From Bacteroidales bacterium (GTDB taxonomy: Bacteria; Bacteroidota; Bacteroidia; Bacteroidales; P3), in contig JAFUGA010000054.1 of the NCBI GenBank assembly GCA_017469625.1, positions 57,292 to 121,291 on the forward strand: DNA of 64,000 bases. The letters run 5' to 3'. The notes below the pieces were generated by a model that searched no databases, was not told where the DNA came from, and saw only the letters and a program-made list of their open reading frames with translations. Shown here piece after piece: positions 17,832 through 26,188 of this stretch. Each line of letters begins with the position of its first letter. Positions within the stretch are counted from its first letter, which is position 1. The translations under genes and the position numbers were made by a program.

Positions 17832-19061
17832 ATGAACACACTTATAAAAGATGTACAATTAGAGGGTAAGACAACAAATATTCTTATACAGGATAATGTT
17901 TTTAAAACCATAGGTGAAGTTTCTAACGTAAAGATAGACAAAACGATAGATGCAAAAAACAAGGCTATTATTCCTGCTTTTTACAATCTTCATTGCCATG
18001 CTGGTATGAATATACTGAGGGGATATTGTGAAGATTTGCCTCTTTTTGATTGGTTGCAAAATATTTGGAAGAGGGAGGCGGAGTTGAAAGCCGAGGATAT
18101 TTATAACGGCACTCGTTTGGCTATCTTGGAGATGATAAAAAGTGGAACGGTGTTTTTTGCGGATATGTATTGGCATCACAAAGAGATAGTTAGGGCTGTG
18201 AATGATATGGGTGTAAGATGTGATGTTGGGGTTTGCTATATGGACAGGCTTTCACAGATGGAAAAAAATGAAAATGACGATTTTATAAAGAATTTCTCAA
18301 AGGAAAACAACCCACTTATAACAGTATCTCCAGCACCTCACGCTATATATACTTGTAGTGAAGAACTTTACCGCCATTGTTATGAATTGGCAAAGGAAAA
18401 CAGTGGTTTTATGCAGACACATCTTGCAGAAACTATTTCAGAAGTAAATGATTGTGAGAAGAATACACGTCTTACTCCTGTACAATATCTTAATTCTTTA
18501 GGAGTTTTAGACGATAAGACTATAGCAGCCCATTGTGTGCATTTTACTGAAAAAGATGCAGAAATTTTTGCAGAAAAACAATCTGTGGCAGTGCATAATC
18601 CTTGCAGTAATATGAAACTTGCTTCTGGTGTTTTCAAAATAGGTTTGATGAAAGAGAAGAACGTCAGAATGACCTTAGGTACAGATGGTTGCTCTTCTAA
18701 TAATAATCTTTCTATGATAGAGGAAATGAAGTTTGCGTCCTTGCTTGCTAAGGTGTCAAATCAAAAACCAGATATTCTTACAGCAGAACAAGTCTTTGAA
18801 ATGGCGACAATTAACGGAGCCAAAGCCTACAACATAAATGCAGGAAAAATAATGGAGGGTATGTTGGCAGATTGTATTCTTGTGGATTTGAACAACGAGA
18901 GAATGACACCAAACTACAATACCATATATAATATAGTGTATTCTGCCGATAGTTCGTCTATAGATACGGTTATTTGCAACGGTAGGGTTCTGATGGAAAA
19001 TCATCACGTTGAAAACGAAGAAGAAATAATAGAAATAGCAAAAAATTATGCGAAAAAATAG
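17832..19061 (+). CDS. Amidohydrolase family protein (cytosine/adenosine deaminase-like)
   Basis: A 409-residue metal-dependent hydrolase from the ATG at 17832 (an in-frame ATG at 17817 adds five residues but sits very close to the -7 element). Metal ligands are visible: HCHAGMN after the N-terminal beta-sandwich, HLAETISE, a later His (AAHCVHFTEKD) and Asp in LGTDGCSSNNNLSMIEEM. The pattern fits the chlorohydrolase / MTA-SAH-deaminase / SsnA branch that deaminates or dechlorinates purine- or triazine-like substrates; the real substrate is unknown. The next gene starts inside its 3' end (14-bp overlap). Confidence 0.85.
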   Translation: MNTLIKDVQLEGKTTNILIQDNVFKTIGEVSNVKIDKTIDAKNKAIIPAFYNLHCHAGMNILRGYCEDLPLFDWLQNIWKREAELKAEDIYNGTRLAILEMIKSGTVFFADMYWHHKEIVRAVNDMGVRCDVGVCYMDRLSQMEKNENDDFIKNFSKENNPLITVSPAPHAIYTCSEELYRHCYELAKENSGFMQTHLAETISEVNDCEKNTRLTPVQYLNSLGVLDDKTIAAHCVHFTEKDAEIFAEKQSVAVHNPCSNMKLASGVFKIGLMKEKNVRMTLGTDGCSSNNNLSMIEEMKFASLLAKVSNQKPDILTAEQVFEMATINGAKAYNINAGKIMEGMLADCILVDLNNERMTPNYNTIYNIVYSADSSSIDTVICNGRVLMENHHVENEEEIIEIAKNYAKK

Positions 19062-19779
19062 TTTATTTGTTTTGTTGCTTGTATTTGCTTATACACTTGC
19101 AGCACAGAATTTTGTAAGGGTAGAAGGCGGATATTTTCAAATGGGTTGCAATTCCACAGATAAAGATTGCTACCCAGACGAACAGCCTTCTCATAAAGTG
19201 AAAATAAATACCTTTGAGATAGGAAAATACGAGGTAACTGTGAAAGAATATAGGGAGTTTTGCAAGGCAACAGGTAGAACTATGCCACGAGAACCACAGT
19301 TTGGTTGGCAAGATAACTATCCTATAGTCAATGTATCTTGGCAGGACGCTTTTGATTACGCTAAATGGAAAGGTTGTCGTCTGCCTACAGAAGCAGAATG
19401 GGAGTATGCAGCCAAAGGAGGTAAAAAATCCAAAGGTTATATTTACTCTGGAAGTGATGATTATGAGCAAGTTGCATGGTGTTATGAAAATTCTGAAAAG
19501 ACACTTCACCCTGTGGGAGAGAAACAACCAAACGAGTTAGGCCTTTATGATATGAGTGGAAATGCGTGGGAATGGTGTGCAGACAATTATGAGATATTCT
19601 ATTACGAAACTTCACCTTCAGACAATCCCAAAGGTCCAAAACAAGGTTTAGGTAAGGTAAATAGAGGTGGCTGTTTCGCTTTTGACCATTCTTTGTTGAA
19701 CGTTCATCATAGAAGATGTTCAGACGCTGAAAGCATAGGCACGGGTACAGGATTTAGAATAGCAAGAGATGTGAAGTAG
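19048..19779 (+). CDS. Secreted formylglycine-generating-enzyme-like (SUMF1) protein
   Basis: A 243-residue protein with a signal peptide (about 1-19, ending ...TLAAQ). The rest is one FGE-sulfatase (C-type-lectin-like) domain: FVRVEGGYFQMGCNSTDKDC, EIGKYEVTVKEYREF, PIVNVSWQDAFDYAKWKGCRLPTEAEWEYAAKGG, LGLYDMSGNAWEWCADN and GGCFAFDHSLL...TGFRIARD. Many such proteins are not true sulfatase activators, and no sulfatase is adjacent. It overlaps the amidohydrolase gene by 14 bp in another frame, so the two are translated from one mRNA. Confidence 0.85.
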   Translation: MRKNSLFVLLLVFAYTLAAQNFVRVEGGYFQMGCNSTDKDCYPDEQPSHKVKINTFEIGKYEVTVKEYREFCKATGRTMPREPQFGWQDNYPIVNVSWQDAFDYAKWKGCRLPTEAEWEYAAKGGKKSKGYIYSGSDDYEQVAWCYENSEKTLHPVGEKQPNELGLYDMSGNAWEWCADNYEIFYYETSPSDNPKGPKQGLGKVNRGGCFAFDHSLLNVHHRRCSDAESIGTGTGFRIARDVK

Positions 19780-19800
19780 TATTTTCTTAAAAAATAATTA

Positions 19801-19830
19801 TTGGGAAGTGAAAAATATTGATTATTTTTG
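19801..19830 (+). promoter_or_regulatory. Promoter of the Lys/Glu-rich protein gene
   Basis: TTG (19801-19803), 19 bp, then TATTTTTG (19823-19830), matching the Bacteroidota -33/-7 arrangement 22 bp before the ATG at 19853. Confidence 0.6.
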
Positions 19831-19852
19831 CAAATAAAAACATATTAAGAAG

Positions 19853-21028
19853 ATGAAAATTAGACAAAATTTTTTAGTTTTGCTTGTTGCAATGACATTC
19901 TCAATTATTTCTGTTTCAGCACAAAAAGATTGGGAAACAAGACAAGCACAGAATATTTCCATTAAAGCCCCTAATGATTGGGTATCTTCTATTAGTGGAG
20001 CAGATAAAGGAGATATGGTGATAACAATGGACTTGGAAGGTACAGAATGTTTTGTAGAGGTTACTTGTTTAAAGAAAATGATGAACCCAACTACAAGAGC
20101 GAACGATATAGCAGTGTTGCGTTCCAACCAAAAGCATTTTGAATACATGCAGATAGATAAAGTAGTGAGTCAAAAGTTTCAAAAATACGATGCAAAACTG
20201 CTTACATATACCAATACTTATCTTAATGAGGTTTCAAAAGGTGGTATATATTGTTTTAATGCAGAGGGTTATACCTATACTGTAGAATATTTTGGCGAGG
20301 ATAATCCTCAGACAAGAAAACTTTTAGAAAAGATAATAAACACATTTGCTTATACTTCTCCTGAAAAAGAGAGAAATATAGTAGAAAGGGAAAAAGATTT
20401 TGTAGAAAAAGAATGGAATCTTTCTCAACAGACAAAAGATTCTCTTGCAAATGTTAAGGCACAAAAAGAAGAGAAAGCTTTAGAAAAAGAGAATAAGAAA
20501 GCCCTTAAAGAAGAAAAGAAAGTAGCCAAAGCAGAGAAAGAAGCAGAAAAAGTACAAAAACAGATAGATAAGGCAAAGAAAGAGAAAGAAAAAGCCGACA
20601 AGAAAATAGAGAAAGAGAAGAAAGAGGCAGAGAAAGAGCAAAAGAAATTGGAGAAAGAAAAGAAAGAACAAGAAAAGCAGGCTAAGAAATTAGAAAAAGA
20701 GAAAAAAGAAAGAGAAAAGGCTGAAAAGAAAGCAGAAAAAGAAAGAAAAGCCAAAGAAAAAGCGGCTAAAGAAAAAGAAAAGACTCAGAAGAAAGAGCAA
20801 AGTATGATAGCAGATTATGAAAGTATAAAGAAAGATATAGCAAAATTGGACGAAAAACAGAACAAATTAACTCAAGATTTTGTGAAAGCACAAAACAAAA
20901 ACGATGTTAAGAAGACTGAAAAAATATCTTCACAACTTCAATCTATATCAGAGAAAAAAGTAAAACTAACTGAAAAACTGCAAAAAGCAGAAGCAAAACT
21001 TAAAAAAGAAGGTATAAAAGTAAAATAA
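19853..21028 (+). CDS. Secreted protein with long Lys/Glu-rich coiled coil
   Basis: A 391-residue protein I cannot assign to a named family. Signal peptide at about 1-23 (SIISVSAQ). Residues about 25-165 look like a folded beta-rich domain (ISIKAPNDWVSSISG, MVITMDLEGTECFVEVTC). Residues about 170-320 are almost only Lys, Glu and Ala in irregular heptad-like repeats (KEKKEAEKEQKKLEKEKK), predicting a long charged coiled coil or single alpha helix, followed by a shorter helical pair. It may act as a periplasmic spacer or scaffold. tRNA-Pro follows 17 bp after the stop. Confidence 0.75.
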   Translation: MKIRQNFLVLLVAMTFSIISVSAQKDWETRQAQNISIKAPNDWVSSISGADKGDMVITMDLEGTECFVEVTCLKKMMNPTTRANDIAVLRSNQKHFEYMQIDKVVSQKFQKYDAKLLTYTNTYLNEVSKGGIYCFNAEGYTYTVEYFGEDNPQTRKLLEKIINTFAYTSPEKERNIVEREKDFVEKEWNLSQQTKDSLANVKAQKEEKALEKENKKALKEEKKVAKAEKEAEKVQKQIDKAKKEKEKADKKIEKEKKEAEKEQKKLEKEKKEQEKQAKKLEKEKKEREKAEKKAEKERKAKEKAAKEKEKTQKKEQSMIADYESIKKDIAKLDEKQNKLTQDFVKAQNKNDVKKTEKISSQLQSISEKKVKLTEKLQKAEAKLKKEGIKVK

Positions 21029-21045
21029 ACAAAAGGTTTGTTTTA

Positions 21046-21118
21046 CGGGGTGTGGCGCAGTTGGTAGCGTGCTTGCTTCGGGAGTAAGAAGTCGCCAGTT
21101 CGAGTCTGGTCACCCCGA
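21046..21118 (+). tRNA. tRNA-Pro (anticodon CGG)
   Basis: Complete cloverleaf: acceptor CGGGGTG (21046-21052) with CACCCCG (21111-21117) and discriminator A; anticodon stem CTTGC/GTAAG closing loop TTCGGGA, anticodon CGG; T-arm with TTCGAGT loop. CCA is not encoded. It sits between two protein genes on the same strand, 17 bp after one stop and 19 bp before the next start. Confidence 0.97.
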
Positions 21119-21137
21119 CTTAAATTTATAAAGAAAG

Positions 21138-22121
21138 ATGATAAAGAAAACAATAAAAATCTTTTTGGCAATATTCCTATTTGTGTTTGTTGTATCTTGT
21201 TCAAACAAAGAACAAAAGAATGATTTTAATAAATTGTCAAACGAAGAAAAGATAGCATATTTGGACGCTCGTATAAAACAAGAGCCAAAGAATGCTGAAC
21301 TATATTATCAGAGAGCCAAAGTTTTCCAAGTTATAGGCAACACAAAAGAGGCACTTTTCAACATAAGAAAGGCAATAGAATTTAATAAGAAAAAAACAGA
21401 TTATTACCTTTTGGAAGCGGATATTTTCTTTGAAAGAGGTGAAACTTCCATGTCTTTTGATGCTTTAAACCAAGCGATAAAGATAGACAAGAAAAACATA
21501 GACGCTTATTTGAAAATGGTAGAGATAAGTATTGATTTACAGGACTATAACAGAGGAATGGAGAGTATAAAAAATGTTTTGGATATAGATAAGGTCAATG
21601 CACGAGCATACTTTATGAGAGGCTGGATTTTTAAGGAAACAGGCGACACATTAAGGGCGGTAGAAGATTATAAAAAAGCAATAGAATACAAGTCCGATTA
21701 CGAATACGCTTTTGAAGAATTAGGAAACCTTTATGCAATAAAAGGTGATGGTCTTGCAGTAGATTACTACAAAAGTACTATAAATATTAACCCTAAGAAT
21801 ATCAACGCAATGTATAATTTGGGTTTGTTCTATCAAGAGCATGGTTCTATACAACAGGCTTTGGATATGTACAAAAGAGTTTTGGATATTTCACCGTCTT
21901 ATACTAATGCTATATACGCTGTAGGTTATATCAATTTTGAGGAGAAACAAGACTACAACACTGCTTTGGATTGTTTCAATAAGGCCATAAAATCCGACAC
22001 AACGTATTATGAAGCCTATCAAGCAAGGGCTAAAGTCTATGAAAAATTAGGCCAACACAATCAAGCCCAACAAGATATGGAAAAATACACAGAACTAAAA
22101 CCCAAATACACTCAACAATAA
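21138..22121 (+). CDS. TPR-repeat lipoprotein
   Basis: A 327-residue lipoprotein (lipobox FVVSCS, Cys about 21). Residues about 35-320 are consecutive tetratricopeptide repeats of 34 residues, for example NAELYYQRAKVFQVIGNTKEAL, NINAMYNLGLFYQEHGSIQQAL and TYYEAYQARAKVYEKLGQHNQAQ. TPR arrays mediate protein-protein contacts; here probably in an envelope complex, partner unknown. It starts 19 bp after tRNA-Pro, so the tRNA may be processed from a shared transcript. Confidence 0.88.
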   Translation: MIKKTIKIFLAIFLFVFVVSCSNKEQKNDFNKLSNEEKIAYLDARIKQEPKNAELYYQRAKVFQVIGNTKEALFNIRKAIEFNKKKTDYYLLEADIFFERGETSMSFDALNQAIKIDKKNIDAYLKMVEISIDLQDYNRGMESIKNVLDIDKVNARAYFMRGWIFKETGDTLRAVEDYKKAIEYKSDYEYAFEELGNLYAIKGDGLAVDYYKSTININPKNINAMYNLGLFYQEHGSIQQALDMYKRVLDISPSYTNAIYAVGYINFEEKQDYNTALDCFNKAIKSDTTYYEAYQARAKVYEKLGQHNQAQQDMEKYTELKPKYTQQ

Positions 22122-22188
22122 TTTATATTTTTTCAACAAAAGAACTATTTATAATACCCCTACAATATTCCAATAGCCACCCATAAAT

Positions 22189-22349
22189 CCACAATCTCAC
22201 AAAACAAAGTTTTAGAATTCTAAAACTTGATTATAATTTTCTATCTCTTTATTCTAATTTCGTAGAACTTTGTTTTAATTTTCTAAAACAAAGAGATAGA
22301 AAATTAAAACGAAGAGATAGAATTCTAAAACAAAGTTTTGAGTATGTGG
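22189..22349. repeat. 21-bp modular palindromic array R4
   Basis: Array between two convergent genes, ending 5 bp before the stop codon of the symporter gene on the other strand. Modules as in the other arrays. The ends carry the locus-specific inverted repeat CCACA (22189-22193) / TGTGG (22345-22349), extended by CTCA(C)AAAAC / GTTTTGAG. Confidence 0.85.
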
Positions 22350-22354
22350 TGCTT

Positions 22355-23200
22355 TTACTTCTTTTTTAGGAAGGCGACATAGGTTAGGAGGACTATGTTC
22401 ATAAATAGAGCGTATATTACAGATGGGGTAGCGATAGCAGGATTGTTGAAAATAAAAGGAGAGGAGGCTATGGCAATGGCTTGAGCAGCGTTTTGCATAC
22501 CTACTTCTATGATTATGGTTCTTTGTTCTTTCTTGTTGAGAATAAATATTTTACATAGAAGATAAGAACCGAAAATACACAATAAAAGCAAGGCAAAAAT
22601 GCAAAGTCCAAGCAATAGGATATTTTCAAAAATAATCTTATAGTTTTGTATAAAAAATATTCCAGCAAGCAACATCAACAGAGGGAAAGCAAGTTTGGAG
22701 AGTACTTTTTCTATCTTCTGAGCAATCTTTTCAAACTTATAATTCACAAAAATACCTATAGCAATAGGTAGAAACATAAGTAACAGGTTCTGAATCAGAA
22801 GATTTTTTACAGGAAGATGTATTCCAATACTTTCTCCTGCAAATTCGGTAATGCTATTCATTATCAAAGGCAGAGTGAATAGGGTTATAACACTGCTTAA
22901 GGCTGTAAGAGAAACACTTAAGGCAATATCTCCCTTTGCCAAAAGAGAAAAAACATTGGAGGAACTTCCTCCGGGACAACAAGATATAAGCATAAGACCT
23001 ATTAGAAAAATACCTTGCAATCCGAAAATCTTACAAAGAAAAAATGCAATAAGAGGCAAAAGAACTATTTGCCCGAAAAGACCTATGAAAACGCTTTTTG
23101 GCCTTTTTATTATAAGCATAAAGTCGCTGATTTTCAGATTTAAACCCAATTCAAACATCAATATACACAGTATGGGTAAAACTATAAGTATGCTGTTCAT
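22355..23200 (-). CDS. Bile acid:sodium symporter family transporter
   Basis: A 281-residue membrane protein with eight to ten hydrophobic segments. ELGLNLKISDF near the N-terminus and GLMLISCCPGGSSSNVFSLLAKGDIALSVSLTALSS in the middle are the BASS family signatures, including the crossed-helix sodium-site region; the second half has VGMQNAAQAIAIASSPF. Bacterial members carry organic anions such as pantoate, keto acids or bile acids with Na+; the substrate here is unknown. The gene is alone, with R4 immediately downstream and R5 upstream. Confidence 0.88.
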   Translation of the reverse strand: MNSILIVLPILCILMFELGLNLKISDFMLIIKRPKSVFIGLFGQIVLLPLIAFFLCKIFGLQGIFLIGLMLISCCPGGSSSNVFSLLAKGDIALSVSLTALSSVITLFTLPLIMNSITEFAGESIGIHLPVKNLLIQNLLLMFLPIAIGIFVNYKFEKIAQKIEKVLSKLAFPLLMLLAGIFFIQNYKIIFENILLLGLCIFALLLLCIFGSYLLCKIFILNKKEQRTIIIEVGMQNAAQAIAIASSPFIFNNPAIATPSVIYALFMNIVLLTYVAFLKKK

Positions 23201-23314
23201 AGATTTAAAAAGTTTTGTTTAAATAAAAATTTACTTTTCTCTTTTTCTCTTTTTTCAAACTGCAAAATTACTCAAATAAAAACAAAGCACGAAAATTTTC
23301 TCCCTTTTCTTCTC

Positions 23315-23402
23315 TTTCACGAAACTTTGTTTTAATTTTCTAAAACAAAGTTCTACAAATTTAAAACAAAGAGATAGAAAATTAAAACAAAGTTTCGTGA
23401 AA
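23315..23402. repeat. 21-bp modular palindromic array R5 (shortest, perfect stem)
   Basis: An 88-bp array that reads as one hairpin: 23315-23342 and 23375-23402 are perfect complements over 28 bp, beginning TTTCACGAAAC and ending GTTTCGTGAAA. The 32-nt centre holds the TTCTAC and AGAGA modules. Unlike most arrays it lies between two divergent genes, not at a 3' end. Confidence 0.9.
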
Positions 23403-23469
23403 ACGAAATCTTATTCTATTTTTATACACAAAAGAAAAGGTATGAGAGAGTGTGTTTTTATAATGTTAG

Positions 23470-23528
23470 AAAAAAGTTTACCAACTTACCAACTTATCTA
23501 TATATGTAAAAGTTGGTAAGTATTTTAG
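23470..23528. repeat. Variable hairpin V, copy B (family 2, reverse orientation)
   Basis: Read on the minus strand: left arm ACTTACCAACTT, loop TTACATATATAGAT, right arm AAGTTGGT repeated twice, then AAAC and T6. Same loop as V1 with a completely different stem. It ends 68 bp from array R5. Confidence 0.85.
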
Positions 23529-23593
23529 TAATAACATAACAAAGGCACACACTTTAAATAGTGTGTGTGCCTGCTTTTGTTATTTTGTTATTA
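23529..23593. repeat. Long-stem hairpin P1, copy B (family 2)
   Basis: Reverse-orientation copy of the hairpin at 17279-17342, nearly identical, with the same GGCACACAC arm, the same AAA and GC bulges and the same outer CCCCAAACTAATAAC. The rest of the 23201-23693 gap contains R5, hairpin V and the promoter of the next gene. Confidence 0.9.
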
Positions 23594-23656
23594 GTTTGGG
23601 GTTGGTGAGAGGGTGGCTTTGTTGAAGAGTTTAAGTGAAATTTCATATAAATTTCA

Positions 23657-23664
23657 TACCTTTG
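23657..23664 (+). promoter_or_regulatory. -7 element of the GT-C-like gene
   Basis: TACCTTTG followed by CAAAATAATG, 30 bp before the ATG at 23694. The -33 region is not convincing. Confidence 0.5.
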
Positions 23665-23693
23665 CAAAATAATGTACAAAAATAAATTATTGT

Positions 23694-25322
23694 ATGAAAA
23701 AACTTATGGACGGTAGAAATAAAACTATAACTTGCATTTTTTATACTTCGGTATTTATGTTTGTAAGTTTGTTTCTGACTTATTTTTTCTCTGTATGTGG
23801 TTGGTTTTTAGGTGCAAAACTTTTGCCTATGGCCTTTCCATTATCTTTTTGTCTGCTTTTGATAGTAGGTTTTTGGAAAAGAAAATTTTTATGTTTGAAT
23901 ACAAAAAATGTAAGTCTTATAGGTGTTTTGCACGTCTTTATAACGTTGTTAAGTGTTTTTGTTTGTTCAAAATTATATGACCAATCCTTTGACGGACAGT
24001 GGTATCACGTAAAGTCTATTCACGAGATAGCTTTTGGTTGGAACCCTGTGAGAGAATGCAATATAGACTCCGATTTGTACGTTGTGCATTATACCAAAGC
24101 AATGGAAACAATAGAGGCTTCGTTCGTTGCATTGTTCTCAAACATAGAGGGTTCAAAGGCTGTGAATTTTCTTTTCGCTTTCTCTTTGTTTGGTTTTGCT
24201 CTAAGGTTTTTAGAAGATTTTTTGAACAAATCAAAGAAAACAACCCTGTATCTTCTTGCCGTTCTCATAACTCTTTGCCCTGTTTTTTCATATCAATGTT
24301 TGACATTCTACATAGATTATATGGGTTATATATTGTTTGTTATCAACCTTATAAGTCTTTATTTTCTAAGTAAAAATGAGAGATTTTCTTTGCCTGTAAT
24401 AGCAATGGTTGTTTCGCTTTCTTTGTGTATAAAGATAAATATAGCCTTTTGGGTGGTGGTTTCTTTATTGATTTATGCTCTTTATCTGTTGTATATCAAG
24501 GAATTCAAATTGTTGAAAAAAGGTATAATGGTTGCAGTGTTCAGTGCTTTGTTTGGTGTTTGTTTTTTAGGATATAACCCTTATATAATCAATCTAAAAA
24601 CCGACCATCATATACTTTACCCACTTATGGGCAAGGAAAAAGTGGATATAATGACGGATAATACTCCTGAGGTTATAAGACACAAAAACAGAGTGGTACA
24701 AGTAACGGCTTCTTTGTTTTCTCGTCCAAGTGGTTGTTGTGTATATCATAATATAACAGATGTTTGGAGATATTATAAACGAGATTGCGGACAGTCGGAC
24801 GTAAGAATAGGTGGTTTTGGTGTGTTATTCATAGAGGTACTTGTGCTTACGTTGTTGCTAATATTGTTTGCAAACAAGAGAAACAAAAAGGCTTTCTATA
24901 CTATGTTGATGATAGAGTTTTTGTTGTTGATTTCTCTTTTGGTTTTGCAAACAGGGTGGTGGGCAAGATATGTTCCTTTTTTCTATGTTTTTGTTTTACT
25001 GCCTCTTATCTATGTTTTCAAATATGGAATACGTTTTAGATTTTTGAAACACGTGGCTGTATTTTTACTACTTTTGAATACCTATTTGTTTTTCTATTTT
25101 TCACTGAAATATACTTTGAAATATACCAAACAGGTGAATAAAACCATAGAATGTTTGCAAGGAAAAGAACCTTTGCATTTTAAAACGATAAACAATGCTT
25201 TTATTTACAAGTTGGAAGACAAGAAGATAGACTACATATACCAAGCAGATTTGCCTAACGAGGATTATATACTTTGGCCACCTGTATATATAAATACATC
25301 TGATACTAATAGGGTGAGATAA
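23694..25322 (+). CDS. Multi-spanning membrane protein, GT-C glycosyltransferase-like
   Basis: A 542-residue polytopic membrane protein with about ten hydrophobic segments (for example 13-35, 45-60, 75-92, 150-170, 190-222, 232-268, 275-300, 375-393, 400-416, 425-465). After the early helices an extracytoplasmic loop reads DQSFDGQWYHVKSIHEIAFGWNP; acidic and aromatic residues there are typical of GT-C enzymes that use polyprenyl-phosphate sugars. No closer family is recognisable. An alternative ATG at 23706 gives MDGRNK. It stands alone and ends at a bidirectional terminator. Confidence 0.65.
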   Translation: MKKLMDGRNKTITCIFYTSVFMFVSLFLTYFFSVCGWFLGAKLLPMAFPLSFCLLLIVGFWKRKFLCLNTKNVSLIGVLHVFITLLSVFVCSKLYDQSFDGQWYHVKSIHEIAFGWNPVRECNIDSDLYVVHYTKAMETIEASFVALFSNIEGSKAVNFLFAFSLFGFALRFLEDFLNKSKKTTLYLLAVLITLCPVFSYQCLTFYIDYMGYILFVINLISLYFLSKNERFSLPVIAMVVSLSLCIKINIAFWVVVSLLIYALYLLYIKEFKLLKKGIMVAVFSALFGVCFLGYNPYIINLKTDHHILYPLMGKEKVDIMTDNTPEVIRHKNRVVQVTASLFSRPSGCCVYHNITDVWRYYKRDCGQSDVRIGGFGVLFIEVLVLTLLLILFANKRNKKAFYTMLMIEFLLLISLLVLQTGWWARYVPFFYVFVLLPLIYVFKYGIRFRFLKHVAVFLLLLNTYLFFYFSLKYTLKYTKQVNKTIECLQGKEPLHFKTINNAFIYKLEDKKIDYIYQADLPNEDYILWPPVYINTSDTNRVR

Positions 25323-25353
25323 AGTTTTGTTTATGGTTTTTGTATAGGTATAA

Positions 25354-25391
25354 AAAAAGACTGCCATAAAGTTTCGTAGCAGTCTTTTTTC
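25354..25391. terminator. Bidirectional intrinsic terminator
   Basis: A-run plus GACTGC (25360-25365) paired with GCAGTC (25380-25385) plus T6. The A-run on one side and T-run on the other let it serve both the GT-C-like gene (ends 25322) and the convergent flavin-reductase gene (ends 25403). Confidence 0.93.
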
Positions 25392-25402
25392 GTTAGAAAA
25401 CC

Positions 25403-26053
25403 TTATTTCATAAATCTCTTTCCGCTTCCCCACGCTTTGCCAACTTCTTCTCCTACAACTCTGTAAGTATTGTGAGAAGAGTCGTACATAACAGGCTGAA
25501 GTTTGCTTAAATCTACAAGACCTTTTTCGTCCAAAATACTTTCCTCAGCACTCATATTTACTATTTCGCCTATAACTCTTGCACCTCCATTTTTGTCTTC
25601 TTCAAAAAGGATAACCTTGCATTCCAATGCCAAAGGATATTCCTTTATTATAGGTGCATCTACATTAGGGCTTTTCATAGTGTGAAAACCTACTTTCTCT
25701 ACTTTTTTAGGTTCTTTGTTACCTGAAACTATTCCGAAATAATCGCTTTCATCTACTGTTTTCTTGTCTGCAAAACTTATAGTGAAGGCTTTCTTTAGTT
25801 TCAGATTGCTTGTTGTTTTGTGTGCAGAAAGTTCAAAACAAATATGATTTGGACCACATTGACCACCCCAAGCAGCCATCATAACGTCAGGGTTGTTGTT
25901 TTCGTCATAGGTTGCAATCATTAAAGCAGGCAAAGGAGTAATTACTGCTTTTGCTCCGAAATTTTTTCTGTTTTCTACATTGTTTTGTGCATTCATACTA
26001 TTTAATCCGATTAGGCTCACAAAGAGCATTGTTAATAAAACTGTTTTTCTCAT
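25403..26053 (-). CDS. Exported flavin reductase-like (FMN split-barrel) protein
   Basis: A 216-residue protein with a signal peptide (about 1-22, LNSMNAQ). The mature part is a flavin-reductase split barrel: KAVITPLPALMIATYDENNNPDVMMAAWGGQCGPNHICFELSAHKTTSNLKLKKAFTISFA, then DYFGIVSGNKEPKKVEK and ALECKVILFEE. Cytoplasmic members bind FMN and use NAD(P)H or pass on electrons; an exported one must receive reducing power another way. It is monocistronic and convergent with the GT-C-like gene. Confidence 0.85.
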   Translation of the reverse strand: MRKTVLLTMLFVSLIGLNSMNAQNNVENRKNFGAKAVITPLPALMIATYDENNNPDVMMAAWGGQCGPNHICFELSAHKTTSNLKLKKAFTISFADKKTVDESDYFGIVSGNKEPKKVEKVGFHTMKSPNVDAPIIKEYPLALECKVILFEEDKNGGARVIGEIVNMSAEESILDEKGLVDLSKLQPVMYDSSHNTYRVVGEEVGKAWGSGKRFMK

Positions 26054-26131
26054 AATAAATTTTTATATTTAATTCCACTCGTATAACGAAAGAGTCTAAA
26101 GTTTATTATCTAAATGTTTATAATATATTGT

Positions 26132-26160
26132 TTTGAACTCGCATATTTTTACTATCTTTG
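26132..26160 (+). promoter_or_regulatory. Promoter of the BtuB/BtuG-like operon
   Basis: TTTG (26132-26135), 17 bp, TATCTTTG (26153-26160), 28 bp before the receptor ATG. I looked in the leader for a cobalamin-riboswitch B12 box and saw none; the leader is too short for one. Confidence 0.6.
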
Positions 26161-26188
26161 CAAAAAAATAACGAACTAACCTATTATT

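Noticed and set aside
20425..20754. 109-residue Phe/Ser/Leu-rich minus-strand frame
   Set aside because: Complement of the Lys/Glu-rich coding repeat; composition artefact.
26054..26188. Cobalamin riboswitch before the BtuB-like gene
   Set aside because: No B12-box-like sequence, and only 28 bp separate the -7 element from the ATG.
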